Source: JAXDBM01 sp964460245
GTDB lineage: Bacteria > Desulfobacterota > Syntrophia > Syntrophales > Fen-1087
DNA length: 14,624 bases
Assembly (NCBI GenBank): GCA_964460245.1
Contig: CAYWTL010000061.1
Location: forward strand, 1-14,624
Reading direction: 5' to 3'
Below are positions 7,765-14,232 of this stretch, one piece after another; position 1 is the first letter of the stretch, and every line of letters begins with the position of its first letter. The notes below the pieces were generated by a model that worked only from the letters and a program-made list of their open reading frames with translations, was not told the origin of the DNA and made no database searches. Both the position numbers and the translations under genes were made by a program.

Positions 7765-9084
7765 TCATCCGGTCGTCTTCCGCTGCAGGATCTCCCAGCT
7801 CTTCAGGATATCGATCGCGTGCTTCAACTGGTTGTCCTCGGCCGCCCCGTCGGATTCCTTCCGGAGCTCCTTGGCCGCCTCTTCCGGCTTTGCCTCCCCG
7901 GCGTTCTCCTTCGGGGACTTGATGTGCCCCTTCAGGTCCCGCTCCCGAAGGCGCTCTTCCTGCTGCTCCTTTTCCTCGGGGGGCTTCACGAATTTGACGA
8001 CGATGTCCGGCGCGATCCCCTCCGCCTGGATCGACCGCCCGTTCGGGGTGTAGTATTTGGCCGTCGTCAGCTTCAGAGCGGATCCGTCCCCCAGGGGAAT
8101 GACGGTCTGCACGGAGCCCTTGCCGAAGGTCTGCGTGCCGACGATCAGGGCGCGGCGGTTGTCCTGCAGCGCGCCCGCCACGATCTCCGCGGCGCTGGCC
8201 GTGCCCTCGTTGACCAGGACGACAAGCGGGCCTGTGGGCTCGTCGCCGCCGTCGCGGGCGACGAACTTGTTTTCGATGTTTTTCGTTCTTCCCCGGGTGG
8301 ACACGATGATCCCAGACTTGAGAAAGACATCGGAGATCTCCACGGCCTGGGTGAGAAGGCCGCCGGGATTGTTTCTCATGTCCAGAATCAGGCCCTTCAG
8401 CGGATGGGCCGGGGTGTCCAGGTCCTGCAGCGCTTTTCGCAGTTCCGCGGCGGTTTTTTCCTGGAAGGCGGCAACCCGGATGTAGCCGATCCGGTCTTCA
8501 TAGAGCCGGGACTTGATGCTCCGGATCTTGATGATGCTGCGCGTGATGACGAAATCCTTCGGCTTCGGCAGCGATTCCCGCATGATGCTCAGCGTGACCT
8601 TGGTGTCCTTGGGGCCGCGCAGTTTCTTGACCGCCTCCATGATGGTGATGTCCTTGGTGGACTGCCCGTCGATCCGGACGATCTGGTCCCCCGCCCGAAT
8701 GCCCGCCTGGAAGGCGGGCGTGTCCTCGATCGGCGAGACGACGGTGAGGACGTCCTTCAGAATGGTGATTTCGATGCCGATGCCGCCGAAGCTCCCCCGG
8801 GTTTCGACTTCCAGCTCCTTGTACATGTCCTGGGTCATGAAGCTGCTGTGGGGGTCCAGGGATTTCATCATGCCGTTCACCGCCCCCTGAATCAGGGTCT
8901 TCTGCTCGACGGGCTCGACGTAGTTCTTCTGGACCATGTCGAGGATCTCGTTGAACAGCTTCAGGTTCTTGTAGGATTGCCGGTCGAGCGCGGCGGCGGG
9001 CCCGGCGCCTGCCGGCCCGATCAGGGCGATGACGAGCAGGGCAGACAGGGAAATGGCGAACATCCGATGGGTGCTTGGCTTCAT
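7765..9084 (-). CDS. ctpA: C-terminal processing protease, S41 family (CtpA/Prc type) with PDZ domain
   Basis: Periplasmic serine protease that degrades or trims proteins at their C-termini. The 439-residue product has a signal peptide (residues 1 to about 28), a helical N-terminal part with the family motif SLDPHSSFM, a PDZ domain at about 98-170 (GSFGGIGIEI, AFQAGIRAGDQIVRIDG) and the S41 domain at about 195-365. The catalytic pair is visible: Ser297 in NEGTASAAEI and Lys322 in TFGKGSVQTV, 25 residues apart as in Tsp/Prc. A charged, Lys/Glu-rich tail follows. The ATG sits 6-7 nt after GGAGG. The TPR lipoprotein gene follows after 133 nt, so the two may share a transcript. In Pseudomonas a CtpA works with a TPR lipoprotein adaptor (LbcA), which makes this neighbourhood suggestive. 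Confidence 0.93.
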   Translation of the reverse strand: MKPSTHRMFAISLSALLVIALIGPAGAGPAAALDRQSYKNLKLFNEILDMVQKNYVEPVEQKTLIQGAVNGMMKSLDPHSSFMTQDMYKELEVETRGSFGGIGIEITILKDVLTVVSPIEDTPAFQAGIRAGDQIVRIDGQSTKDITIMEAVKKLRGPKDTKVTLSIMRESLPKPKDFVITRSIIKIRSIKSRLYEDRIGYIRVAAFQEKTAAELRKALQDLDTPAHPLKGLILDMRNNPGGLLTQAVEISDVFLKSGIIVSTRGRTKNIENKFVARDGGDEPTGPLVVLVNEGTASAAEIVAGALQDNRRALIVGTQTFGKGSVQTVIPLGDGSALKLTTAKYYTPNGRSIQAEGIAPDIVVKFVKPPEEKEQQEERLRERDLKGHIKSPKENAGEAKPEEAAKELRKESDGAAEDNQLKHAIDILKSWEILQRKTTG

Positions 9085-9267
9085 GGAGACCTCCGTCCCG
9101 CGGGCACAGCATGGCTGCGGTCCCGTTGTATTCCCGAACCGCTTACACGCTTTTGCTTCAAATTGCCATTCCTTTTTCGATTGCGGTCTCGTGCGGTTGC
9201 GGCGGCCGAGGGCGGAAGCGCAAAGCGGACTTCCGTTTGCGGGGCGCGGGGAATGGGTTTTGAATGT

Positions 9268-9292
9268 CTCCCCGCCCCGGCCCGGCGGGGAG
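9268..9292 (-). terminator. GC-rich hairpin after the DUF948 gene, possible terminator
   Basis: CTCCCCGCC at 9268-9276 pairs perfectly with GGCGGGGAG at 9284-9292 around a 7-nt loop. It lies 15 nt beyond the end of the DUF948 gene on that gene's strand. The sequence after it has only scattered T, so it is a poor intrinsic terminator by itself. The rest of the 223-nt gap up to ctpA shows no convincing promoter. Confidence 0.4.
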
Positions 9293-9307
9293 CACGGGGA
9301 TGGCGCT

Positions 9308-9703
9308 TCAGCGGGGCAGGCGTTTGTCGTTCAGCACGTTCAGAAAGGCGCGGACGCCCCTGACCCCCGCCGTCACGGTTGTGAAGGCCCCGAGAAGGGG
9401 GCTCTTCGCGGAGTCCTGAAGGTTCCGGGCCACGTCCGCGAAATAGCCGAGGGTCAACTGAAGCTTTTTGGCCTGAATGGCGATGCCATCGACCTGGTCG
9501 CGGACCGTCAGGGTCGCCTGGCTGACCTGGGCGGTCATGACTTCGAGGTTTCTGAGAATCGCGGGCAGGTTCTGATTCAGCGTCTTCGCGGTGCCGGAAA
9601 TCCGCTGTGCCGTCCTGCGAAGCTCCAGCAGGGCGGGGATCGAGAAGAGGGCAAACAGAAGGACGGCGACACTCAGAATGAAAACACTGATTTCCAGCAA
9701 CAT
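9308..9703 (-). CDS. DUF948 family membrane protein (YtxG-like)
   Basis: Small membrane-anchored protein of unknown function. The 131-residue product has one N-terminal membrane helix (about residues 3-24) and then a long amphipathic helical region with regular Leu/Val/Ile heptads to about residue 95, matching DUF948. In Bacillus subtilis the DUF948 protein YtxG is encoded next to YtxH, as here. ATG 9703 is chosen because GGAGAGGG lies just upstream and the membrane helix starts there; an earlier in-frame start near 9778 would run into the YtxH gene and add a basic, non-family extension. Confidence 0.8.
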   Translation of the reverse strand: MLLEISVFILSVAVLLFALFSIPALLELRRTAQRISGTAKTLNQNLPAILRNLEVMTAQVSQATLTVRDQVDGIAIQAKKLQLTLGYFADVARNLQDSAKSPLLGAFTTVTAGVRGVRAFLNVLNDKRLPR

Positions 9704-9728
9704 CGGCCCTCTCCTTCCCCCTCTCGGA

Positions 9729-10109
9729 CTAAGCGTTCTTTTCCTTTTCCTCTTTGAAGGCGTCCACGCCGGCGTCAATGGCGCGCTTCAGGCGGCTCTT
9801 CCCGTCTTCCAGGGTTTCCTTGCCGCGCTCCTTGATCTCCCCCACTTTTCCGCCCACGGCTTCGACCTTTTCCCGTGCCGTCAGTTCCGCCTCTTTCAGG
9901 CGTTCCATGGCCGCTTCATAGGCCCGCTTGCTTTTTTCCAGGGCCTGCTCGTATTCCTCCTTCGCCTTTGCGACCAGTTCGTCCTTCCTTTTGGAGATGT
10001 CCTCCCGCGTTTCCCTGCCGCTTTTCGGCGCGTAAAGGATTCCCAGGATCGCGCCGATCAGGCCGCCGATGAACAAACCCTTCGCGAAATCCGTGCCTCT
10101 TTCCGACAT
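9729..10109 (-). CDS. YtxH domain-containing protein
   Basis: Small membrane-associated protein of the YtxH (gas-vesicle/stress protein-like) family. The 126 residues begin with the family signature: a short glycine-rich membrane segment (FIGGLIGAILGILYAPKSG, about 12-30), then RETRE and a long charged coiled coil to the end. A perfect AGGAGGT ribosome site precedes the ATG. The DUF948 gene starts 25 nt after its stop, so the pair forms one unit. YtxH relatives in Firmicutes are part of the general stress response; no equivalent evidence exists here, so function is open. Confidence 0.85.
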   Translation of the reverse strand: MSERGTDFAKGLFIGGLIGAILGILYAPKSGRETREDISKRKDELVAKAKEEYEQALEKSKRAYEAAMERLKEAELTAREKVEAVGGKVGEIKERGKETLEDGKSRLKRAIDAGVDAFKEEKEKNA

Positions 10110-10137
10110 GGCGATACCTCCTTGAACGATGGATGTG

Positions 10138-10162
10138 CCGTCCGGAAAAGGTTTCCGTCCGG
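10138..10162 (-). repeat. Two direct CCGTCCGG copies with an internal hairpin in the ytxH leader
   Basis: CCGTCCGG occurs at 10138-10145 and again at 10155-10162. The sequence between and overlapping them also forms an inverted repeat, CGGAAA-AGG-TTTCCG at 10143-10157. It lies in the presumed 5' leader of the ytxH-DUF948 transcript, just downstream of the predicted -10 box, where a regulator or an RNA hairpin could act. Confidence 0.4.
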
Positions 10163-10169
10163 ATGTTCT

Positions 10170-10197
10170 ATTTTAATCATTCCCGACGGAAAGTAAA
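10170..10197 (-). promoter_or_regulatory. Promoter of the ytxH-DUF948 unit
   Basis: On the minus strand TTTACT (10197-10192, four of six -35 bases) is followed after 16 nt by TAAAAT (10175-10170, five of six -10 bases). It lies in AT-rich sequence about 60 nt before the YtxH start and just after the terminator of the small lipoprotein gene. Confidence 0.6.
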
Positions 10198-10221
10198 CAA
10201 AAAAATGCCGTGAAAATGCCC

Positions 10222-10261
10222 CCAAAAAACCAAACCGGGCATTGGATCGTCCAATGCCCGG
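10222..10261 (-). terminator. Intrinsic terminator of the small lipoprotein gene
   Basis: CCGGGCATTGG at 10235-10245 pairs perfectly with 10251-10261 (an outer A-T pair makes 12 bp around a 3-nt loop). On the minus strand it is followed by TTTGGTTTTTT. It starts 25 nt past the lipoprotein stop, and separates that gene from the ytxH promoter. Confidence 0.88.
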
Positions 10262-10286
10262 CCGGGTTTCCTCTGTTGGTGCTATA

Positions 10287-10520
10287 TTACTTTGCTGCCG
10301 GTGCTGCCGGAGCGGGTGCTGCCGGAGCGGGTGCTGCCGGAGCGCCAGGTGCCGGAGCGCCAGGTGCCGGAGCCGGTGCGGGTGCAGGCGCCGGAGCGGG
10401 TGCTGCGACCTTCGGGGGTTCAGCCGGCTTCTGCTCTTCTGCCTTCTTGCAGCCAACCACTGCGAAGGAAAACGTCACGACGAAAAGCAGGGAGAGAATG
10501 ATAGCGAATACCTTCTTCAT
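10287..10520 (-). CDS. Small Ala/Pro-rich lipoprotein
   Basis: A 77-residue putative lipoprotein of unknown function. It has a textbook signal peptide (MKK, hydrophobic stretch, VVGC with Cys24), a short charged patch (KKAEEQKPAEPPK), and a tail of about 40 residues made almost only of Ala and Pro with a few Gly. Such tails are extended and flexible, and may span the periplasm or cell wall. ATG 10520 is preceded by a very strong AGGAGGTGA site; an earlier in-frame ATG at 10571 lacks such a site and would place a polar leader before the signal peptide. It is a single-gene unit with its own promoter and terminator, which points to substantial expression. Confidence 0.75.
   Translation of the reverse strand: MKKVFAIILSLLFVVTFSFAVVGCKKAEEQKPAEPPKVAAPAPAPAPAPAPAPGAPAPGAPAAPAPAAPAPAAPAAK
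10301..10375. repeat. 15-nt tandem repeats inside the small lipoprotein gene
   Basis: GTGCTGCCGGAGCGG occurs at 10301-10315 and 10316-10330, with a one-base variant at 10331-10345. CAGGTGCCGGAGCGC at 10346-10360 and a diverged copy after it continue the period, and related GCCGGAGC blocks run on to about 10405. Each unit encodes five Ala/Pro residues, so gain or loss of a unit would change tail length without a frameshift. Confidence 0.8.
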
Positions 10521-10549
10521 CAACTTGTCACCTCCTTTCACAGATTTGA

Positions 10550-10563
10550 ATGCCCTTGGGCAT
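10550..10563 (-). promoter_or_regulatory. Small inverted repeat in the lipoprotein leader
   Basis: ATGCCC-TT-GGGCAT, six perfect pairs around two bases, about 20-30 nt after the predicted start of the lipoprotein transcript. It could be an operator or a leader hairpin. A second inverted repeat, GTCTCC (10564-10569) with GGAGAC (10585-10590), flanks the predicted transcription start right beside it. Confidence 0.35.
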
Positions 10564-10588
10564 GTCTCCACGCCCGTTTTGACAGGAG

Positions 10589-10616
10589 ACCATACGCTTT
10601 TTTTTTACCTTGTCAA
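10589..10616 (-). promoter_or_regulatory. Promoter of the small lipoprotein gene
   Basis: On the minus strand a perfect TTGACA (10616-10611), then a 16-nt spacer containing nine A in a row, then TATGGT (10594-10589). The A tract may bend the DNA. Its -35 box overlaps that of the divergent hydantoinase promoter by five bases. Confidence 0.7.
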
Positions 10617-10638
10617 GATAAATTTATCGGGATATAAG
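10610..10638 (+). promoter_or_regulatory. Promoter of the hydantoinase-deacetylase unit
   Basis: TTGTCA (10610-10615) and TATAAG (10633-10638), each five of six consensus bases, are separated by the ideal 17 nt. Transcription would begin about 30 nt before the ATG at 10677. The -35 element sits in the palindrome CTTGTCAAG shared with the divergent promoter. Confidence 0.75.
10617..10628. promoter_or_regulatory. 12-bp perfect palindrome in the promoter spacer, operator candidate
   Basis: GATAAATTTATC is self-complementary over all 12 bases. It lies exactly between the -35 and -10 boxes of the plus-strand promoter and one base from the -35 of the minus-strand promoter. A dimeric regulator bound there could block or couple both. 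No regulator gene is in the window. Confidence 0.45.
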
Positions 10639-10676
10639 GCGGTAACTTTTGGACTATTCGGGTTGCGGGAGGGGAT

Positions 10677-12350
10677 ATGATCCTGGGCATCGATGTGGGC
10701 GGAACGCATACGGACGCGGTGCTGATCGACCGCGGCGGCATTCGGAAGAAGGCCAAGGTCGTCACCGATGCCGGGAATCTGGTCCGCTCCCTGCTCGGCG
10801 CCACCGGCGCGCTGCTGGGCGACGAGAACCCGGAGCGCCTGAAGCGGGTTGTCCTCAGCACCACGATTTCCACCAATGCCATCGTGCAGCGCAAGACGGA
10901 GCGCGTCGGCATGGTGCTGGCCTGCGGCCCCGGCGTGCACCCGTCCGGTCTGAAGTTTTCCGAAGACGTCCATTTCATCTCGGGATACGTCAACCATCGC
11001 GGCGTGGAGGTTGCGAAAGTCGACGAGCGCGAGGTGACGGAGGTCCGGAACATCTTCCGGTCGCAGGGCATCGAGACGGCCGGCATCGTCGGGAAGTTCT
11101 CCACCCGGAACCCCGATCAGGAGTACCGGATCCGGGACCTGATGAAGGACGGCCTTTCGCGGATCTCCCTCGGCCATCGGATGTCCGGCCACCTCAACTT
11201 TCCCAGGCGGGTGTCCACCACCTACCTCAACGCCGCGATCTCCGGCCTGTACGGCCGGTTCGTTCAAGAGGTCCTGGACTTCGTCCGTCACCGGAACATC
11301 TCGGTCCCCATTTACATCCTCAAGGCCGACGGGGGCACGTTCGACATCGCCCGGTCCCTTGACTTTCCCGTGCAGACGATCCTCTCCGGCCCCGCGGCCA
11401 GCATCATGGGGATCCTGGCCACGTCCGCGTGCCGGGAGGATGCGATCGCCCTGGACATCGGGGGGACGACGACGGACATCGCGATTTTTGCCGACGGCGT
11501 CCCGCTCCTGGAAGCCTTCGGCGTGCGGATCGAGGAGCACAAGACCTTGATCCGGGGGCTCCGCACCACCTCCATCGGTCTGGGGGGCGACAGCCTCGTC
11601 CGCGTTGAAAACGGGTCGCTGACCGTCGGTCCGGAGCGGGAAGGCCCCGCTGCCGCCTTCGGAGGCCCCGGTCCGACGCCGACGGATGCCATGATTGTCC
11701 TCGGTCTGACCGACATCGGCGACCGGGAACAGGCGGTCCGGGCGGTGGCCGGGATCGCCGGCGAGTTGCGATGCCCCCTTGAAGCGGCGGCGGAGCGGAT
11801 CCTCGACCGGGCCTGCCGGACCATCGTGGCGCGGATCGAGAGCGTGATCGAGGAGATCAACAACCAGCCGGTCTACACGATCCATGAGATGCTGGAGGGC
11901 AAGACGCTGCGCCCGAAAGCCCTGCACGTGGTCGGCGGCCCGGCGGCGGCCATGGCGCCCCGCCTGGGGCGGATGCTGAACTGCCCGTTCTTCATTCCGG
12001 AGCATGCGGAGGTGGCCAACGCCATCGGCGCCGCGCTGGCACGGACGACCGCCGAAATGACCCTCCTGGCCGATACGGAGCGGAAAATGCTGACGATCGC
12101 CGAAGACGGGCGCCGGACGGCCATTCCGTCCCGCTTCGGAAGGGAAGACGCCATTCGCATCGGCCGGGAAAGGCTTCGGGAGCGGGCCGCCGCCATGGGG
12201 GCCGCGGACGAGGACATCGAGATGGAAGTGATCGAAGAGCAGGAGTTCAACATGGTCAGGGATTTTTACACCGCCGGCAAGAATATCCGGGTGAAGCTGC
12301 AGGTCAAGCCGGGACTGATATCCGGCTACGGAACGGGGATTGCACGATGA
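10677..12350 (+). CDS. Hydantoinase/oxoprolinase A-type protein (HyuA-like, ASKHA fold)
   Basis: Member of the hydantoinase A/oxoprolinase family, whose ATP-binding ASKHA domain phosphorylates or opens lactam or carboxylic substrates, usually with a B subunit. The 557 residues start with the phosphate-binding motif GIDVGGTHTD (4-13), carry a Hydant_A_N region to about 180, then LSGPAASIMG (236-245), the second phosphate motif LDIGGTTTDIAIF (259-271), and GGPAAAMAPRLG (420-431). A C-terminal part of about 100 residues follows. Full 5-oxoprolinases are longer fusions and HyuA proteins are around 650-700 residues, so this is a short version. No HyuB-like gene is present. GGGAGGGG precedes the ATG. 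The stop overlaps the deacetylase start (ATGA), so the two products are probably made together. The substrate cannot be read from the sequence. Confidence 0.85.
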   Translation: MILGIDVGGTHTDAVLIDRGGIRKKAKVVTDAGNLVRSLLGATGALLGDENPERLKRVVLSTTISTNAIVQRKTERVGMVLACGPGVHPSGLKFSEDVHFISGYVNHRGVEVAKVDEREVTEVRNIFRSQGIETAGIVGKFSTRNPDQEYRIRDLMKDGLSRISLGHRMSGHLNFPRRVSTTYLNAAISGLYGRFVQEVLDFVRHRNISVPIYILKADGGTFDIARSLDFPVQTILSGPAASIMGILATSACREDAIALDIGGTTTDIAIFADGVPLLEAFGVRIEEHKTLIRGLRTTSIGLGGDSLVRVENGSLTVGPEREGPAAAFGGPGPTPTDAMIVLGLTDIGDREQAVRAVAGIAGELRCPLEAAAERILDRACRTIVARIESVIEEINNQPVYTIHEMLEGKTLRPKALHVVGGPAAAMAPRLGRMLNCPFFIPEHAEVANAIGAALARTTAEMTLLADTERKMLTIAEDGRRTAIPSRFGREDAIRIGRERLRERAAAMGAADEDIEMEVIEEQEFNMVRDFYTAGKNIRVKLQVKPGLISGYGTGIAR

Positions 12351-13657
12351 CGGAAAAGCCCCGAAAAACCGGACTGGTCTTTTTCCCCGCCTTCGACTGG
12401 GCGATTTCGCCCACGCACCCGGAGCGGGAGGAGCGTCTGCTCTACACGCAGGACCAGGTGGTCGAAGAGGGTCTCCTGGACTCCGACCGGATCGTCGAGT
12501 TCAAGCCGGGCCTGGCGACGGTGGCGGACATCAACCGGATCCATGTGTGCGTGCCCGATGCCGGGCATGTCGTCACCGAATCCCACCTCATCTCGGCGGG
12601 CGGCGCCATCACGGCGGCGGACAAGGTTCTGAGGAAGGAGGTGGACAACGCCTTCGCCCTCGTCCGGCCCCCCGGCCACCATGCGATGCGGGTGGTGCAC
12701 GGCGCCCGCGGCTTCTGCAACGTGAACATCGAGGCCATCATGATCGAGTACATCCGCAAGTTCTACGGGCCGAAGCGGATCGCCGTCGTCGACACGGACT
12801 GCCACCACGGGGACGGCACGCAGGACATCTTCTGGCACGATCCCGACACGCTGTTCATTTCGATCCACCAGGACGGGCGCACCCTGTACCCGGGCTCCGG
12901 GTTTCACGACGAGTTCGGAGGGCCCAACGCCCTGGGGATGACCGTGAACATCCCCCTGCCGCCCCGGACCTCCGACCGCGGCTTTCTCCACGTCCTGGAT
13001 CACGTGATCCTTCCCATCCTCGACGAATTCAAGCCGGACCTGATCGTCAACTCGGCCGGGCAGGACAATCACTACAGCGACCCGATCACCAACATGCGCT
13101 TCAGCGCCCAGGGATACGCCACCCTGAACGACCGGCTGTCGCCCGACATCGCCGTCCTGGAAGGCGGATACTCCATCGAAAAGGCGCTTCCCTACGTCAA
13201 CGTGGGGATCATTCTGGCGATGGCCGGCATGGACTACAGCCACGTGAGGGAGCCGGACTACGACCCGCTTTCGATCCGCGAGTCCGACGACATCCTTCGC
13301 AAGATCGAGCAGGACGCGGCGGAGATCCTTCGCATGTGGAAAAGAAGGGACGGCCTGAAGGCCAAGCTGGTGGGCGACGCCCGGTATGTCCGGCGGCGGA
13401 AGAACATTTATTACGACACGGACGGCATCAGCGAGCAGCAGGAGGAGACGGTCCGCGTCTGCGGCGACTGCGGCGGCCTGGTCATGATCGATTCCATGGC
13501 CGACACGGGGAGCCGGATCTTTGCCGTGATCGTGCCGGGGCGGAGCTGTCCCGCCTGCCGGGAAAACGGGGAGACCTTCTTCAAAAAGACGGAGCGGGGC
13601 AGGTACCGCGCCGTTTATTTCCAGGACCGGGACCGGGATCTGTATCTCGTCAAATGA
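12347..13657 (+). CDS. Histone-deacetylase-family amidohydrolase with C-terminal Cys4 tail
   Basis: Zinc-dependent deacetylase of the HDAC/AcuC/acetylpolyamine-amidohydrolase family, which removes acyl groups from acyl-lysine or acylated polyamines. The 436-residue product shows every core motif: RPPGHHAM with the His111-His112 pair, GFCNVNIEA, VVDTDCHHGDGT with probable zinc ligands Asp151 and His153, SAGQDNHYSDP with Asp240 as third ligand, and LEGGY with Tyr275 as transition-state residue. The catalytic domain ends near residue 310. The extra tail (about 310-436) has a charged helix and then CGDC (372-375) and CPAC (401-404), a spacing that suggests a zinc ribbon. It is coupled to the HyuA-like gene by ATGA. 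Biological substrate unknown; protein deacylation or a small amide are both possible. Confidence 0.9.
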   Translation: MTEKPRKTGLVFFPAFDWAISPTHPEREERLLYTQDQVVEEGLLDSDRIVEFKPGLATVADINRIHVCVPDAGHVVTESHLISAGGAITAADKVLRKEVDNAFALVRPPGHHAMRVVHGARGFCNVNIEAIMIEYIRKFYGPKRIAVVDTDCHHGDGTQDIFWHDPDTLFISIHQDGRTLYPGSGFHDEFGGPNALGMTVNIPLPPRTSDRGFLHVLDHVILPILDEFKPDLIVNSAGQDNHYSDPITNMRFSAQGYATLNDRLSPDIAVLEGGYSIEKALPYVNVGIILAMAGMDYSHVREPDYDPLSIRESDDILRKIEQDAAEILRMWKRRDGLKAKLVGDARYVRRRKNIYYDTDGISEQQEETVRVCGDCGGLVMIDSMADTGSRIFAVIVPGRSCPACRENGETFFKKTERGRYRAVYFQDRDRDLYLVK

Positions 13658-13728
13658 CGCGGGTGAATCGATGATCCGCCGCGCGTTTGCAGGATTTCAC
13701 TAACGGCAAAGGAGGAAAAATCATTATT

Positions 13729-14121
13729 ATGAGCGACGATGTGGTAAAAAGGACCCAGGAGACGGCCAAGAAACTGTTCGGTGCGGGGATCAAGATGGAT
13801 CCGCCTTATCTGATGTGGCGGGAATACGACAAGGATCTGGCCAACGACTTCTCGAAGTTCATCACGGGCAACCTCTACTCCCGGACGGTGCTGACCCTGC
13901 CGGAAAGGCAGATGGCTGCCTGCGCCATGCTGGCGGCGCTCCGGGCCACGGGGGAGCTGAAGCTGCATGTGAACGCGGCGCTCAACGTGGGCTGCGACCC
14001 GAAAAAGCTGGCGGAGATCTTCTTTCAGGTGGCGACCTACGCGGGCATGCCGGCGGTCAACGAAGCGCTGGAGGTTTACCGGGACGTCCTGAAGGAACGG
14101 GGGGAGTGGCCGCTGAAATAA
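13729..14121 (+). CDS. Carboxymuconolactone decarboxylase family protein
   Basis: Small all-helical protein of the CMD/AhpD superfamily. The 130-residue product carries a family-like core: LPERQMAACAMLAAL (about 57-71), HVNAALNVGCDPKKLAEIFFQVATY with His80 and Glu96, and PAVNEALEVYRDVL. It lacks the CxxC of AhpD-type peroxidase partners, so it is nearer to the decarboxylase or uncharacterised branch; true gamma-carboxymuconolactone decarboxylase activity is not implied. ATG 13729 is chosen since MSDD starts the conserved part; the GGAGG at 13711-13715 is 13 nt away, a little far. It lies 71 nt after the deacetylase gene with no terminator between, so it may belong to the same transcript. Confidence 0.82.
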   Translation: MSDDVVKRTQETAKKLFGAGIKMDPPYLMWREYDKDLANDFSKFITGNLYSRTVLTLPERQMAACAMLAALRATGELKLHVNAALNVGCDPKKLAEIFFQVATYAGMPAVNEALEVYRDVLKERGEWPLK

Positions 14122-14168
14122 GCGGGGCGCGAAAGGTTTGCGGGGCCGTGAGTCCCGAATCCTGAAAA

Positions 14169-14210
14169 GAAAATGCCGGGGCTTTCAAGAAAGCCCCGGC
14201 ATTTTCTTTA
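14169..14210. terminator. Long bidirectional terminator between converging genes
   Basis: GAAAATGCCGGGGCTT (14169-14184) pairs perfectly over 16 bases with 14191-14206, and the pairing can continue to a tiny loop. T-rich runs lie at the end of the hairpin on both strands (ATTTTCTTTA on plus, TTTTCTTTTC on minus). It stands between the ends of the CMD-family gene (+) and the biotin-carrier gene (-), so it probably ends both transcripts. Confidence 0.92.
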
Positions 14211-14232
14211 TCGTTCCGAAGACGGGATTGGT

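Noticed and set aside
9085..9200. Promoter of the S41 protease gene
   Set aside because: Several AT-rich words occur (for example TACAAC on the minus strand), but none has a fitting -35 partner; the real promoter could not be placed.
9704..9778. N-terminal extension of the DUF948 protein
   Set aside because: It overlaps the end of the YtxH gene and adds a basic stretch before the membrane helix; a good ribosome site precedes ATG 9703.
10301..10405. CRISPR-like or mobile repeat
   Set aside because: The repeats are contiguous 15-nt units inside a reading frame, without spacers, and simply encode the Ala/Pro tail.
10605..12005. Long minus-strand open frame opposite the hydantoinase gene
   Set aside because: The plus frame has clear ASKHA motifs, a promoter and a ribosome site. 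The antisense product is low-complexity and has no start signal of its own.
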